DNA of 64,000 bases from Bugulina stolonifera (lineage: Eukaryota > Bryozoa > Gymnolaemata > Cheilostomatida > Bugulidae), in contig OW285188.1 in assembly GCA_935421135.1 (NCBI GenBank), positions 7,420,733-7,484,732 on the forward strand. Reading direction: 5' to 3'. How positions within the stretch are numbered: position 1 is the stretch's first letter; each line of letters opens with the position of its first letter. The translations under genes were made by a program, and so were the position numbers. This document shows positions 23,365 to 37,700 of this stretch, in pieces. The notes beneath the pieces were generated by a model. The model was not told where the DNA came from. It saw only the letters and a list, made by a program, of their open reading frames with translations, and did no database searches.

Positions 23365-25004
23365 TGAACGCAGGATCAGCTACATTTAGGATACCGTTTA
23401 CATGTTGTAGTAATGTACATGTATACTCATACTATACATGGGTTTGTTTCATCTTTGCATTATACATGTGGTTGTCCAAGTCCATGTACATTAGCAGCTA
23501 CTAAAAATACTACAATACTAACCTATAAATAATAGTTCTGCAGCAGATGGAGATTAGCTTACATGGAGCTGTTACTCTACCTCTGGCCAGCGAATGTTGC
23601 ATAATAGATAATATAACATGGTGCAGACATGTAATGATACCACAATGAATTCCTACTGTCTGACATTATCTTTTATGGTAGTTATGGTTTTATGCCACTC
23701 TCAAGGTATCTACTATAATCCAGAGTTGTCCTTTCTCTGCCAAGAATAAAAGCAAAAACGAAGAGAGAACAACTTTCAACGATATCCAACTTCCTAGTTT
23801 ATGTACAAACACTATTATGGGGAGCCTACTACTGTGTTATACTACATGATAGATAATCTAAATGTACACTGTATTGTTCTTTAGGATACAGACTTTATTG
23901 TTGAATGCAGCACCTTGTTGAGGGTGCACCCACCTCAGCCAAAACAGCTCTGACAAATGGTATTGAGATACTAGAAATGCACGTTTCAGCATTACTTGAG
24001 CAAAAACAATGTACACTTTTGGAATAACATGATCCTAGCCAGCTAAATAGCCTATGTATTGCGGTCTTGACACCTATCCCTTGATATTGTTATAGTGAAA
24101 CTAGTAACAAAGTGAGGGTACAGACTTGTTGACTGTGTACCCACCATATACTCAGTGTACCCTCACTTCTAACACTTCGTTAGACTCTGTCTACTTCCCA
24201 ATGCAAATTTCTGTTCTTTATCAAACAAACAATCACTAGTTTTATAGGTTTTATTAATATCAACATATTTCATACTACATACATTTACATGTTAAAGTGT
24301 ATTTACACAATAATTAACTAAGGGTTTCAATATGTGAATGAACTTTACAACAGCATATGCGGGAGAGGCACATGTATTAGGTAGGTGGGAGTAACTACCA
24401 TAGAATTCCATGGGTGGAGAAAATGAAATAGCAATATAACAATAATGCTACATTATGACACAGATTTGGTCCCTTTAGGCAATTACATAATATATACAGG
24501 TTGATATGTGATACAGACATGATATACTGTTTACCCTCCCAACAAATGCGCAATTAAAAGCAGAATACAAAAATAAACCTGAAGGTAAATCGTCTTTGGT
24601 AGCAGTTAGCTAGATATCTGAAAGGGCACTTAACGGCTCCCTCTATCTGGTAGGGTTAATTACTTTGACTAAAAAGGTGAAACACCAGTAATTATATACA
24701 TCACATCTACATCATTAGAGTGTAGGAGGTGGGCGTGGCAGGAGGTCTACTTTATGAACAAGAATTAGTAGTTATTGAATATGATTGCCGAAACAAAAGC
24801 TTTCAGCATAAGAAATCGGCAACACGGCTTTAACATAATTACGTACCAGTTCATATTATGGGAGATAATACAACTTATAAACACAAAATATGCGAGTCCC
24901 TCAGGTAGTGATAGAACATAGTGATATATTTAGCTATACTTGATGGAAGTGAGGCTCCATAGGTGATAGCACTGGTATGATATGATGATAAGACAGTGGT
25001 AGTA
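23365..25004. other. Intergenic between the 13-exon gene start and the MSL1 end
   Basis: No exon seen. It should contain the promoter of the 13-exon gene and the MSL1 3' UTR, as both genes are on the minus strand. It holds a GTTGTC hairpin at 23722-23777. At about 24104-24175 an inverted pair (AAGTGAGGGTAC / GTACCCTCACTT) looks like a decayed relative of the hAT MITE at 18904. Confidence 0.55.
23722..23777. repeat. Hairpin of the GTTGTCCTTTCTC family
   Basis: Arms GAGTTGTCCTTTCTCTG and GAAGAGAGAACAACTTT around an A-rich loop of about 20 bases. Confidence 0.75.
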
Positions 25005-25491
25005 TCACCTTCTTGATCTCCGTCGTTTCCTACTAACAGTTGTAGAGGCAGATGGAGTACCACCACTGGCTGCTGTCTGTGACGGTAGTTTGTACCAGGG
25101 TAGACTAAACTCACAAGATGTCAGAGGTTTCATCGCGTGTCCAAATATATTCACCGGTAATTTCTCACACACCTCTATATACTCCACTGCAAATATATAC
25201 ATGTATATAATACAATATACATACACGTAATAGACAGGTAATTTCGGCGTATAAATGGTTGACTGGTTGAATAACATATACATGCATATGAATGGGGGGG
25301 GGGGGGGGGGGGGGGCGATACATTTGTATATTCACACCGCTGCACACTCTCCTAATTCTGAACTTGCGTCACCGGATTGTTAATTCTTTTCAATAATAAC
25401 CTCAATTCAAAAACTTCAAAATCGTTGGGAATGTCAACTAAACATACACATTCTAGGGGGGAGCCTTAGGACTCACATTGGATCCATGGAG

Positions 25492-25557
<66 letters not shown>

Positions 25558-28500
25558 TAAACAGACAATGGTGATATGATTGAAACATAGAAATAACTAC
25601 CATCAAATAAATGTGAACGATGTGAAAATGAAGTACCCACATATCCACACAAAATAGCAGAACAGATTCAAGTTACATGCAGCCCTCTTGTCTAGTGTAA
25701 GTACATGCAATTCCGAGACTAAAAAACTTAAAATTTCCCGTTTTTTACTTCATGCTATTAATCCCCGGTAAGAAAACAATGACCTATATAGAGATCTATA
25801 TTTTACCAGTTTGAAATATGGGAAGGCGCCAAAGTGGCCAGGTCACACAGGAGCACTATAAGGTTGGATGTCCCTAACACCACCACATGACAGTGAGAGT
25901 AGGTACATGTATGTTAGAGTAGGTACATGTATATGTGAAAGTAAGTACATGCACTCGTATATGTGAGTGGGCTCACTTACTTTGTTCAGCTCTAGGAAAT
26001 ATCGTATCAATATTTCTCCCTTTCTGTGAAGTAGCTGGTTTGTTCACTTGGTTGTGTCTCAACTTCTCTATAACCTGTTTCTCCCTCTGCCTCTGTAGGT
26101 CCCACCTTACAACAGGTAATATATTTCTATCACGTGAGTTGACTACTTACAACCTATATCAAAGAGGTGCTTCATCTTACTGCAGCAAATTTACCTGTAC
26201 CCAGTTCAATACCATCAATATGCTGCTGACTAGAAATTGTCACCCCCTTGTTTGGCTTAGACCTCAACAAACTGCCCTATACAGTGAGACGGCATTGTAC
26301 ATTTAATTGGTTGTGGCACTGCAACAGATTTGTTGAGAATACAATTAGGAATGATACAGCAATCAGTACTCTCTACTAAATAGTTTTTGTAAACCAAACA
26401 AAGTTGACAACTCCAAATTAACACAAACTCATAAAACATTACGTAATGAAAGATATGCTCTAAACCCTACCTCTTCCTCTTCTTTTCATCATTCTCATGT
26501 CTCTGATGCCTCTTGAGGAATGTCTGGTCATCAATATCCTCTGTGCCCTCCAAATGGTAGGAATTGCTGTATGTGTGCACTCGGAATAATGGAACTAAGA
26601 AATAAGCAAATTACACAGACTTGGTGAGGAAATCAGTTAGGTAGTGCACTGCAACTATTACTATTATATTGTACACCTCACTCTATAATTGCAGTCCATT
26701 CAGTAACTCATTTTTATATAAATTGTACTCTAGACAAACTGAACAGTCATATTATTGTTCAGAAGTTGCCAAGGACTCTTTACAGTTGCTAGCTCAATTT
26801 ATCATACCAAATTAAACACTTGATGGGCCACCGCAGTTGGTGGCTAACCGTTGGTAGGCATCGGGACGAGACAAATACATGTAGTGCTACAATACACAGT
26901 ACCTTCAATACTTTGAGTATGCGTGCTGTTTGGAATTGTCTCCTCCTCTAACTCTTCAAATTCCTGCACCTGACGAGTGTAATATTCGTTATCTACTCTG
27001 AGCAGAGAATCACTAGTTTCACCTTCAACTGTTGATACTTCAGACAAGGCTGTAGTATTTACTTCTTGTTCAGTTTTTGTAGTATTCACCTGAGATGAAT
27101 CTAAGTTCTCATTAACCCCTCGGGCACCAGCGGATCGCCTAGCAGTAGTCTGTTTCTTTAAAGTTTTTGGAGACTTTTTCTCTTTTATAATTCTTTTTAG
27201 ATTTACAGTCTTCTCGACTTTTGATTGCTTCTTTTTAACAATACCTGTAGAGGGTTGCTTAGACTGACTTGAGCTAGTCCGATCTGTTTGAGGGCTAAAA
27301 AGAGAGAGATATACATAATAGATCTGAAACACTGTTTGGCATCTATAGGGCATTGTGTAACCAGCGGCTATTTGATCAAGGTTGAACAAAAATAAAAAAA
27401 GGGAAATAAAGTTATGCAGCCTAATTTCCACCAAGCTGACTTAAACCAATACACATCATTATACAAAATTGGGCCAATGTTGATAATCGAGTCAATTTAG
27501 CAGTCTGTTCTCTCAACTGAAAAATGACAGTTGTTCTATAGAAGTTTATAAAATGCATTTGATTAACTGCTCCCATTGGAGCCCACTATTAGTAACACAT
27601 TTGATGGGAATAATACAGGAAACTTCCTTCACTCATGTTGGTCAGAGAATACAACAAACATTCACTTTGGTGTTATAGCTGACCTTTTGGAGGTCTGTTT
27701 TGGCTGTGTTGCTAAACGTCGATCCATCCGTTCCAGTCTGGTTTTTAGCTGAAAACACAATATAAAAGGCTAATATCTTTAGGCTAGGCTAGAGCATTAG
27801 TGTAGGCCCACCACTAGATATGTTATTATAGCTACTAATATTCTGAGAATGAAACCTATTTTACAACACAAGTTGCTCAAACTTTTATAGCGTGGCCTCA
27901 AACCAAGGACACTGTCAAAACTAGCCACTCAAAGAATACGTCCCATCATTACTATAGCTTTGGAGTTGTCTTGCCTTGAATTAAAAGTAGCTAATGCATC
28001 TAACTGAATCAATCAACCATGCACAGCAATGTAGATAACAACCCTCAGTCGTAAACTAATGATTGTAAGTATTAGGCCTATATTTTACTTTAATAGTTAG
28101 CAATTCATTGATGACAATGAAATTCATACAGGACAACCATTTACATGAAAGTGAGACAACTCCAAACTGGTAGCAATTTTTTGCATGTGGTAGATAATTC
28201 ATAGTTCTGTCGGATATTCACAGAATATTTGCTGTTAAAACTAGACATCCTTTAGCAATGCAATTTGAGCTAAACACAATACTCTGAGGTTAGCACACAC
28301 ATTGAGTAGCCTTGCCTACAGTAAATACATGATCAGATGGGAATTATCCACTCCTGAAAGCATATGGCCAATGCCAAAGATCACAATCATAATAATCCTA
28401 CAAAATTATTTTTAATTGTGGTTTCTGGCATTGGGCTTACATACACTTGCCGGAGTAAATAACTGTCAATCACCCATGCACACAAGACCTAATAGCACAT

Positions 28501-29303
28501 ATTAGCACATAAAACTTTGCTTGTACATGCCTTACCGTGTTATTTTCATTTCGCAATTCTGCAATCACCCTGTCTTTTTCAGCAATGATACTTTGTTGCT
28601 GTTGGGCAAGATTTAAATGAAGAAGAGAAAGCTCTTTTAAATTCTTCAGTTCCAACTCGGTAATCATAATTCCAGTTAATTTGTGCTCCTCTTCGACACG
28701 ATTAGTCATTGAAGGAGAACTATTTTTACCTATTTGTTTAGAAATTGTGTTTGTTAGAGAATGCGCGGGAGTAGTTGTCTGAGGTGACTGTGACACTGCT
28801 AAAGAACCACGTTGTTCAACTTGTTGATCAGACAGCAAACTAATACCATTTCTACTCTTAGTGCCTTTAGCATTAACCATAAGAGTGGTGCTAGATTCCC
28901 GGAGTTGAAATAAAGAAGAGTTCATTAATGTTTGGTTGGCTGAAGAATTCAATATTATGCTAGTTTTGGAGGAAGAAGACGAATGTGGAGCGTTGGTAGT
29001 CTCAGGAGGAAGGTCTAGACAAGACGCACTTCTATTCCTTGTTCTCTTGGTTGGACTAAGCGAATGACTTTTCTTTAAAGAATTGTTTGTCGCCATAAAA
29101 GCATCTCTACCAGTTTTATTGGCTTCTGGTGAAGCGTTTTGGAAGTTCAAGTTTATTTGGCTTTGCAGTGGCTTTTCGTCAACGCCAACATCACCACTTA
29201 TTGTTCTTAGGTTGCCCATTTCAAACTTATGTATTGGTGAGCGCAGCCTCTCAATAGATGGAGATAACAGTGAATTCCTATCAGATCGTTCGGAGTGAAG
29301 CAT
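25005..29303 (-). CDS. MSL1: MSL1-like protein, scaffold of the MSL histone acetyltransferase complex
   Basis: MSL1 bridges the acetyltransferase MOF/KAT8 and MSL3 through its PEHE region, and MSL2 through an N-terminal coiled coil, in the complex that acetylates H4K16. Exons: 28536-29303 (ATG), 27684-27748, 26903-27294, 26471-26594, 25981-26105 and 25005-25186 (stop TGA); 551 residues. Residues 1-200 are Ser/Thr/Asn-rich and disordered. A heptad-like coiled coil follows at about 205-273 (ELELKNLKELSLLHLNLAQ through LKTRLERMDRRLA). A Lys-rich linker comes next, then the PEHE region at about 409-513 with TEDIDDQTFLKRHQRHENDE, KRKRWDLQRQREKQ, the IEVCEKLPVNIFGHAM segment and FSLPW. It ends in a basic tail. 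Phases agree at every junction. The identification rests on PEHE landmarks recalled from the family. Confidence 0.85.
25294..25315. repeat. Poly-G tract (22 G)
   Basis: Uninterrupted run of 22 G in the last MSL1 intron, about 110 bp from the final exon. In the MSL1 transcript it reads as poly-C. Probably length-variable. Confidence 0.9.
25492..25550. repeat. GACA tetranucleotide microsatellite
   Basis: About 14 perfect GACA units in the last MSL1 intron, trailing into imperfect copies to about 25566. Confidence 0.95.
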
Positions 29304-31771
29304 TCTGCTTTAAACAACAGAAAACACCATAGGGACTCGTATGACTAAATATTATATATAAAAATTTATTTCATTTTCACAAAATTTTCGTTTGAGGATG
29401 GTTCTATGGGTAGATCAATTGCTGCTATACCTCAGCACACCATTGGTGACCGAGCAATCATGATTCTAATATCAACCAATAGTGCGGTGGCATGTGCTAT
29501 TGACCAATCGAAAGTGGAAACAATACAGCGACCACTAGAATACTCTGCTTTGAATACACAGAAATGGTGTTATAGGACCAGCTGTAATAATCTCAAAACT
29601 AACAATAGTTTTCCAAACAAAGTAGTGCAATCTTTGCTTAAATGTAACATAAAATTTAAATGGAATTGTTTTATAAATATTTTATTGTGCAATATAACAT
29701 AAAAGATTATACCAAGGTAGAATTGCAAAAATCCTTTTGAACTTCCTGTTCAATAAAAATATGAAAACAAAATAATAGAAAATTGACATGAGATGATGGT
29801 GAAAACACACGCATACTAGGAGCAGCGCTGTCTTTTTAAATAGTCTAGAACTCTACTGGTGATATAATAAGAGGAGAAAATCTTAGATGGTGACAGTCAG
29901 TTCATAGCGCTGATCAGATTCGCATGCTGAAATTTACAATAATCAAGCATTTCGTGATAATAAATATAAATATAATATAAGTAAGTAGTAAGTAGCCTAT
30001 CATATACTTGTACTATAACCATTACCATGTAGTTTAGTTAGTGTAAATAAAAGTATGTATTGTATTGAGGTAAAGTTGAACTTTTATTTTATCCCAATAC
30101 TTTGCTTTAGCTTTAAGTTCACTATTCAATTACCACTAAGAACTAAGTTTTGTTTGGTTATTGGTTAATAGTAACAGTAATGCTTATTTTTATTCATTCA
30201 TTATTTTCATATCGGACATATGACATTTAGTTTTTTGCCTGGAACTCTTGTTAATATTATTAATAAAAGTTCTAGGCTAACTAACTAGTCTATACTATGA
30301 TAGTGTAGACTGGTTAGTTGGAGTTGCATCTCAGTCATAGTGATATTTAATAGCATAGATATACTCTTACTGGAGCCCATCATCGAATAGTCATAGTGAG
30401 GGAGAAGACTACTCAGTATAGTGTATAGCGTATTTGTACTTGTGCTCCACTGAAGACAAGAAGGTGTCAAGTCGAGTGAGCCACTCATGTTCAATGTTGT
30501 AATAGTGCAGGGCGAGTATTAATGTACTCAGTTCAAATTCACTCAGAAATACAAGACACTTCTGGTGAAGATTTGATCTGTGGTGGCCAAAACTAGAACA
30601 TTGAAGAAAGCAGGGAGTTCTAGATGAAATGGTGGAACTAAAATTAGAGTGCTATTGCATATAAACTAGGCCTACATTTAAGTAAGCCGAAGTCTCTGGA
30701 GAAGTAATTCAGGACTCGTCGACAAATACTTCTACCTGATGGGAGGGAAAGTCTAGACTTGTTCGATTAAAGAGTGGCAGCAAGATACAATAGAAGACTC
30801 CAAGCACTGAGTCAAATTTCTGACTAACAACATTGTGGATTGCAGCAACTCACAGATCAGAGAGGAGTCAAGCTTGCTGTAGCAATAGATTGTGTTTTAA
30901 TCCAGTGAAGAAAGTGGATAAAGAAGCTAATAAAGAATGTCTTGAACCAAGTAGTCCTAAGAAAGATAATCTTCTTGTCAACACTAGAATTGCAGTTGTC
31001 GGCATTAAATACATTTTTTAATATGTTTAAAATATCAGCTAGGCTAAATAGAGGTAACCTATATTATTGTACAATGATATCATCTATTTAGAGTTCCATT
31101 ATTGTACATGTGCACTACATGAAGAATAAAATGCTCGACACCTCTAATTCGATCAGTGGTATGCTGTACATATATAAATGGAGTCCAAGTGGTTGACTGA
31201 TACTAGGCCCCCCTATGCTTGTTTGGCTTCTTGTACGCTTATGTAGAAGAAGTCACGGTAATCAGGGTAGTTGATCACTATCATTTCCTTGCGACTGTTT
31301 CTGCCCGAATCATGTAGTATCACAAAGGCGAAAATTCCCTGTCAACAAACCAGATACATGGTTCGTCCATCTCTTGGACTAATAATGTGGCAGGCGTTCG
31401 CTGTCATGTACTATTGATATTTGAATGATTATTTGCAAGATGTTCCAGATAGGCCTATACCTTATGCTGGTCATATTGAAATTGTTTTTTGTTTGGAATC
31501 AGAAAATTAATCCTATGATAACAAGGTGTTTGTGTAGTACAGTAGTATGCTGGATTCTCTTCTAAAGATCACAAACATTCAGTTTGCGAGTACAAGGTTG
31601 CCGGGGTACCTGCTACTGGGGTACCTGTTACTGGGGTACCTGTTGGAACTCTGGTACCAAGAAAATGTCCTTACCCAGTAGTTGGCATCGGTCGGGCTAT
31701 ATTCTTATTCATTCATGGTTTATTCTTGTTTACCATCCAACTTAACTTTGTAATTGCAGCCATAACTACTC
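29304..31771. other. Divergent intergenic region between MSL1 and PIP4K2
   Basis: Head-to-head promoter region of about 2.5 kb with a CCAAT cluster near MSL1 (29442-29508). An acceptor-like TAATTGCAG ends at 31759, 12 bp before the PIP4K2 ATG, so PIP4K2 probably has an upstream non-coding exon here; I could not place it. A small 3-copy repeat around GGGGTACCTGTTACT lies at about 31600-31645. No coding exon is supported. Confidence 0.6.
29442..29508 (-). promoter_or_regulatory. Cluster of three CCAAT boxes upstream of MSL1
   Basis: ATTGG at 29442-29446, CCAAT at 29476-29480 and CCAAT at 29504-29508, within 67 bp and 140-205 bp upstream of the MSL1 ATG. This spacing resembles NF-Y-type promoters. 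Function is inferred from motif and position only. Confidence 0.45.
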
Positions 31772-34700
31772 ATGTCTACTAAAATCACAAAGCAAAAGAC
31801 CAAAAAGGTCAAGGCTGTTCAGCAGAAGAAGAAGCTATTTAGAGCAAATGAACCTCTACTAAGTGTGTTTATGTGGGGAGTAAACTACAGTGTAAGTAGT
31901 CTAATAGTTTTGATTTGGAGATATCTCTGTTGCTTGGTTGGTTATTTTATTAGTACATAATGCATTTATTCACACTATATTACCAGCTGCTAAGTTTCCC
32001 TTCTCTTATCATTATATTTTTGGCTTGTCAGAACAATCCATTGGTCAGGGGTAACTGGTATAATTAGAATATGTCATTTGACTACAACAGTCGGCAATTT
32101 TGTTCCCAGTAGCAACATGCATCCTTACTAGGCTACTCGTAACACTTCGTTCAACGAGATAGGTCACTAATATACTATTTAGATTTCTCATGAAATCGAA
32201 ATCGTAAATGTCATGTTTTCTACATGTCTAGAGTTATGCTTTACATTTAATGTTGTGGTAAAAGTGGAGCCCATATGCAGAGGTTAGGGGTAGGTCAATG
32301 CAGTAGGAGTATGTAGTGACTGAACGAATGCATCACAGTAATATCTAATATTCTAAGCTTTACTGCCAGAGTGCAGTTATACTCTTGTAGATTAATCGAT
32401 AGCTGTTAGCTATTTCCCACTTGACACTTGGTCATTATACCCATAATCACCAAAATAAAATGCAACTTGGTGAAAGCTAGTGTCATACTATTGGCAAATA
32501 TCCAAGTTTTGACAGGAAATTTGATTGTACTCATTATAAAAACAACGTTGGAGATTTTAGTTTGCTCACTAGCAGCTTTTTGTGATCAATGAAGAAGGTC
32601 TATTAATTTGGTAGTTCTAGGAATCTGCTGGTATTGGACATACATCGCTGGCTGAGTTCTCAAATCAGCTATCTGGCCAAAACGAAAAAATTGAGTTTTT
32701 GTGCTCAGCATGTCTGGTGGTACACCTGCTACGTGTAGCAAAAGAAATTTTGATTCTATCACCATTAGTTGTTGATATATCAGTTCCCATTTCAGCTATC
32801 TGTGTAACAATATCCAATATAGGTTTATTCTCAAATCAGCTATCTGGCTCATGACCAATAATTGCACTGATTGACCAATCACATACCATGACATTGCGCA
32901 ATACTGCATGTATCCTCTGTTACAAACAGTCTAATGAAAAGAGTTCAATAAAATGGAGGGAAATTTGAGTACTAGGAATAAGAGAATTTGCTCTGATGAT
33001 GATATAGATTTGCTCAATGTTGTTAATATTTCAAGGTAAGCCTTTATTATTTACTATTACATTTTGTACATAAAATACTTGGTGCCAAGCTGATCTGTAA
33101 AATCTATTAAGATATGAGCCATTATGACTCTCTGAAACTATCAGCAGGAGTAATGTAAATGTACATACTACATGTACATGTAACTAGTGTACATTTGTAT
33201 GTTCTATACTAGTCTTGTACTGCTTGATGCTCCGCATACTGCATTCAGATACATATCACATGTTGTAGTTCACCACTTGCAACAATATTACATGAAAGTT
33301 ATGCTTAGCTTTGTGCACATTCACCTAGCATGATATTATTTATTACATAAATACATGGACAATTAATTATTTTTAGTGAATCTGACTCAGACAATGATAA
33401 TCACAATCATGAAGCTGCGTATGACTGTGCGACAGACACTGAGGACAATCAGAGTCACAATGAAAATATTTCCGCTGTCTTTGCAACTCCGCTAGCCAAG
33501 AAGTTTTCTACAAATGTACCTGCTGCACACTCTACACCTCACCACGCGTTGATGGATGCTACCAACCTTCGATCAGGTGACCAACAAGACCATACTACAG
33601 ATAGGAAGTACAGGAAGCGAAAACGAGATGAAGAATCTTGGGTAAAAAATGTCAGGCAAAAGAAACGACAGCATGGTGAAGCATATAACTCAAGAGATGG
33701 TAAAGAGCGAGCTCAGCGTCAAATACAACCAGTTGATTGCAGTAAGTATAAATTTAAGTGTGAGGAGCACATCATGTGTGAAGATAGAAATACACTGCTG
33801 CAGTCATTTTGGTCCTTAGGATGGAATGGCCAGCAGCACTACTTTGCAGCAACTAAAAAATCGCAAAAAGCAAATTGCAGGGATCGATCTGGATACAAAG
33901 GAAAAAAGAAGTTGAGTTTAACATGCTTTTTTAATTTAAAAGGCAAGCGTGTACAAGTATGCCAGAAGTTCTACACTGCAACACTTAACATCAACAAGTC
34001 TCGAATCCACACCTTTCATAGCAAAAATTTTAACACTGAAACAGAAGTGCCCCAGTTCTCAATTCGGCCATTCAATGGGAAAAAATATGCTGATGAGAAG
34101 GTTCAATCTGTAAAAAGTCACATTGAGTCTTTTCCTACTGTCGAGGCGCATTATGTGAGGAAAGATTCTCATCGCCAGTACCTGGAAGCAGACTTATCAG
34201 TGGCGAAGATGTACAGACTCTATGTTCAGAAGTGCATTGAGCAGAGAGAAGATTATGTTCTAGAGAGTAAATATAGAGAGATCTTTAATGGCGAGTACAA
34301 CCTCCATTTCCATAAACCTAAGAAGGATAGATGTGATAGATGTGAATTGTTTAAAAATAAGAAAGCTCACAGTGACATTTCAGAACAAGAAGAGCTTGAA
34401 CATGCAGCACACAGAATTGGAGTTACCTCCACCAGAGAAGAACGAGAAAAAGATCGAAACAATACGGCAGAAGACACCATAGTAATCTCCTTTGACCTAG
34501 AAAACATTTTTGTATTACCAAAGTGCAATGTATCTTCATTTTACTACAAACATAAGCTGACAACATACAATTTAACAGCTATTGTTCAGCATACAAAAAA
34601 GACATACTGTGCTGTATGGAACGAATCTATGTCAGGGCGAAATGGGAATGACATTGCCAGTGCACTTGTCATTTTACTGAAAAAAGTAATGGAAGACCAT

Positions 34701-37700
34701 CCCACCACCAAGCACATCTTACTTTGGAGTGATAGCTGCGTACCTCAAAATAGAAATAGCCACATGTCCTATGCTCTCAAGTCCTTCATAAAACAGAATG
34801 GGCAACTGCTGTCAATAACCCAAAAATTCTGTGAGCCTGGTCATAGCGCTATCCAGGAGATAGATACTGTACACAGTGTCATTGAGAGAGCATTGCAGCC
34901 GCATGAGATCTTCAGTCCATTATCACTCGTAAGGCATCTCATTCACATCAAGCCCCATAAGATTCCAATGAGTGTCACATTATTAAAAAAATCTGACATT
35001 AAAAAAATTAGCCAATGTGCACCAGGGAGCAAGTTTTCATTGGTCAAGTACAAAAAGGCGCGAAAACTGTCATATTGTTCATCCAGACCAGAACTAGTAC
35101 GAGTTCAATATGATTGGGGTGGCTCTACTGAGGAACATGAGGTGCTGAAGGTGACAAGAAGAAGACATGGCGCCACCCAGACCAGCATAAACATGCCATT
35201 TCCTCCTAATGATGACCGAGAGATTTCGTTATCAGAAAACAAAACCAGAGATATCATCACCATGCTACCATACATGCCACCGAATGACAAAGTTTTCATG
35301 GAATCCATAATAAACTCTCAGTGAACATGTAATGCAACTAGCTGTGTTGTTTAGTACTTATTTGAATTGTAATACACTTTTTGTTTCATCATTACACTTC
35401 AAATCAACTGTTTTTAGCCAGATAGCTGTTTTGAGAATAAACAATATTTGTGAACAAATTGACTATGTGGTTTTAATTACTTGAACTTATGCTAATTAGA
35501 AATAATAAAATTACAATATTATTGTGCAATTATGTAGTGTAAACACCAATAATGATATCATAACCATCTACCCTGTCTAAAAGCAATAGGTGCCTAATTA
35601 TGACAATTCAAAAGTTCATCTTCAAATTGCCAACATTTGACTTTTGCCCAGATAGCTGATTTGAGAACTAAGCCAGCGACATGTAATACGTCATGTACAT
35701 GCATGTAGCTCCTTTGAACTTATTCAGAGCATGCTGGTTGGCTGCTGGTATGATATTTTAGCAGAAATATCTAACTGTTTGTAGCCCTACATCACAAATT
35801 GGCCTCATGAGTGTTTTATAGGCAGTTACTGTTCCCTGAGGAAGCAAATATTCGATTAGAGTTGCACACTACATGTATATTTACTATATGGTTGATGGGC
35901 ATTTTTGGCACTACTGTGTCCAATATACCCTACATACACATATATAATGTTAGGACTAACTTGGGGCATAACACATGTATAAAATTTCACCATATTGTAG
36001 GACATGAAACAGAAAAGCAGTATAATTTGCTAAATACATTCACCATTTAACACCTGAATCTTATTCTCTAACTAAACTGGATGTATCTTGGATTGAATGA
36101 GTTCTCTATCCCCCATTTAACAGTCATTTTATAGGAGAGTGTTTGTGGCAAGTTATGTATGTAGTCAAAGTATTGCTGCAGCTATACAACTTATGGTATG
36201 CCTACAAGTCATACAATGTAAAATAATTCATTTTATATACATCCAGATAGTTCCTAGTGTTGTATCTCACTCACTGCCTATGTTATCCATATGCCCACTA
36301 AGTAGCTACATTAATACACTTGTCGGACTGTATATGTTGCTATTTTTAATAATTTATACAATATACATATAAATATTATACATGTAATTATATTAAATTG
36401 GTCGCACTATGTAGCTGGTATGATGATGTTGTATATTGTGTATAATACATTGCATCACATCCTTGTAAAGGTAATAAGGAAAGAAAATTTTAATGAAACT
36501 GTAGATAGGCCCAAATAAGTCTAAGCAAGAGTATAGTTAGATGTGTCTGGCAGGTAGATTTACTGTGCAATGTACATGTATGTAGTTAGTATGACTGTAA
36601 GTAATAAACCAGGACATGTGCGGTTAATGTACCAAAGTAGTTCTATAAAGTACAGTAGATATGCAAAACTGATGGAATTATGTAATATAAATACAGCATA
36701 TAAACATAATAACCACGTAATACAAATACATACATGCATATATCAATATGATTGTGGCTAATATAGATAATAGGGTCTAGTGATCAAATAAAATACTCAG
36801 TGCTAGCACTATTTCTATATATTTATATTACGTAGTCTATACTATGATGTTAGCCAGAACCTATGGTATATCATGTACATATACCTGTACATGATATACA
36901 TGTAAATATATTATATGTATATACATGTATATGTACATGTATTAAATATTATGTCTATGTATGTTGTTAGCAGTCACTAGTTATATAGTTTACATTTGTA
37001 TGTACATATACACAAGTCATGGCAACTCTATTGCCTGCTGGTGGTGAATGCCAATGTGCCAATATGCATAAAACTTCAAGTTGCAATAAATATTTTATTA
37101 TATTTTCTTAATTCAGATACATATAGAACTACTTATGTGTGCTCTACACAATCATACTAATGAGATATAAATGATATTATACACTGTGCACAGTATGTAT
37201 GTATTATACACACATACCAAGCACATATGTATACAGTATGCGTAATTATTGCTTATCTTACATGGTTAAACATACGATACATACATGTATATATGCCTGG
37301 CTGTATCAAGCCATGATATGGGTTTGCCAAGATGTTGAAAGTTACAGGCTTTAACTTGTCTATTGATTTTTGTTTATCAAGTGAGAGTAGCAAATATAGA
37401 AGGCCTTGCTATAATATAATGTAATATAAATTAGACGAGTAGCTGTAGAAATCAATGTGTAGTGAAGACCTATATACATACATGACACAGATTGCATGAT
37501 GCAACAGATGCGTCCTATGCCACTTAACATGTGCTATATAGTCCATTTATCAGTTTTACAACTGTATTATGGTGTTTAGTATACACATGTGCAAGTATTC
37601 TATGTTTGTTTAGTGTACAAAAATGGACTACCAGGCCTACTATATCTGTTGCAATATTAGTAGATTAGTGGCATGTACAGTGTACTAAATTCATGACAAG

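Noticed and set aside
25466..25648. ORF with Cys-Leu-Ser-Val repeats
   Set aside because: Translation of the GACA microsatellite.
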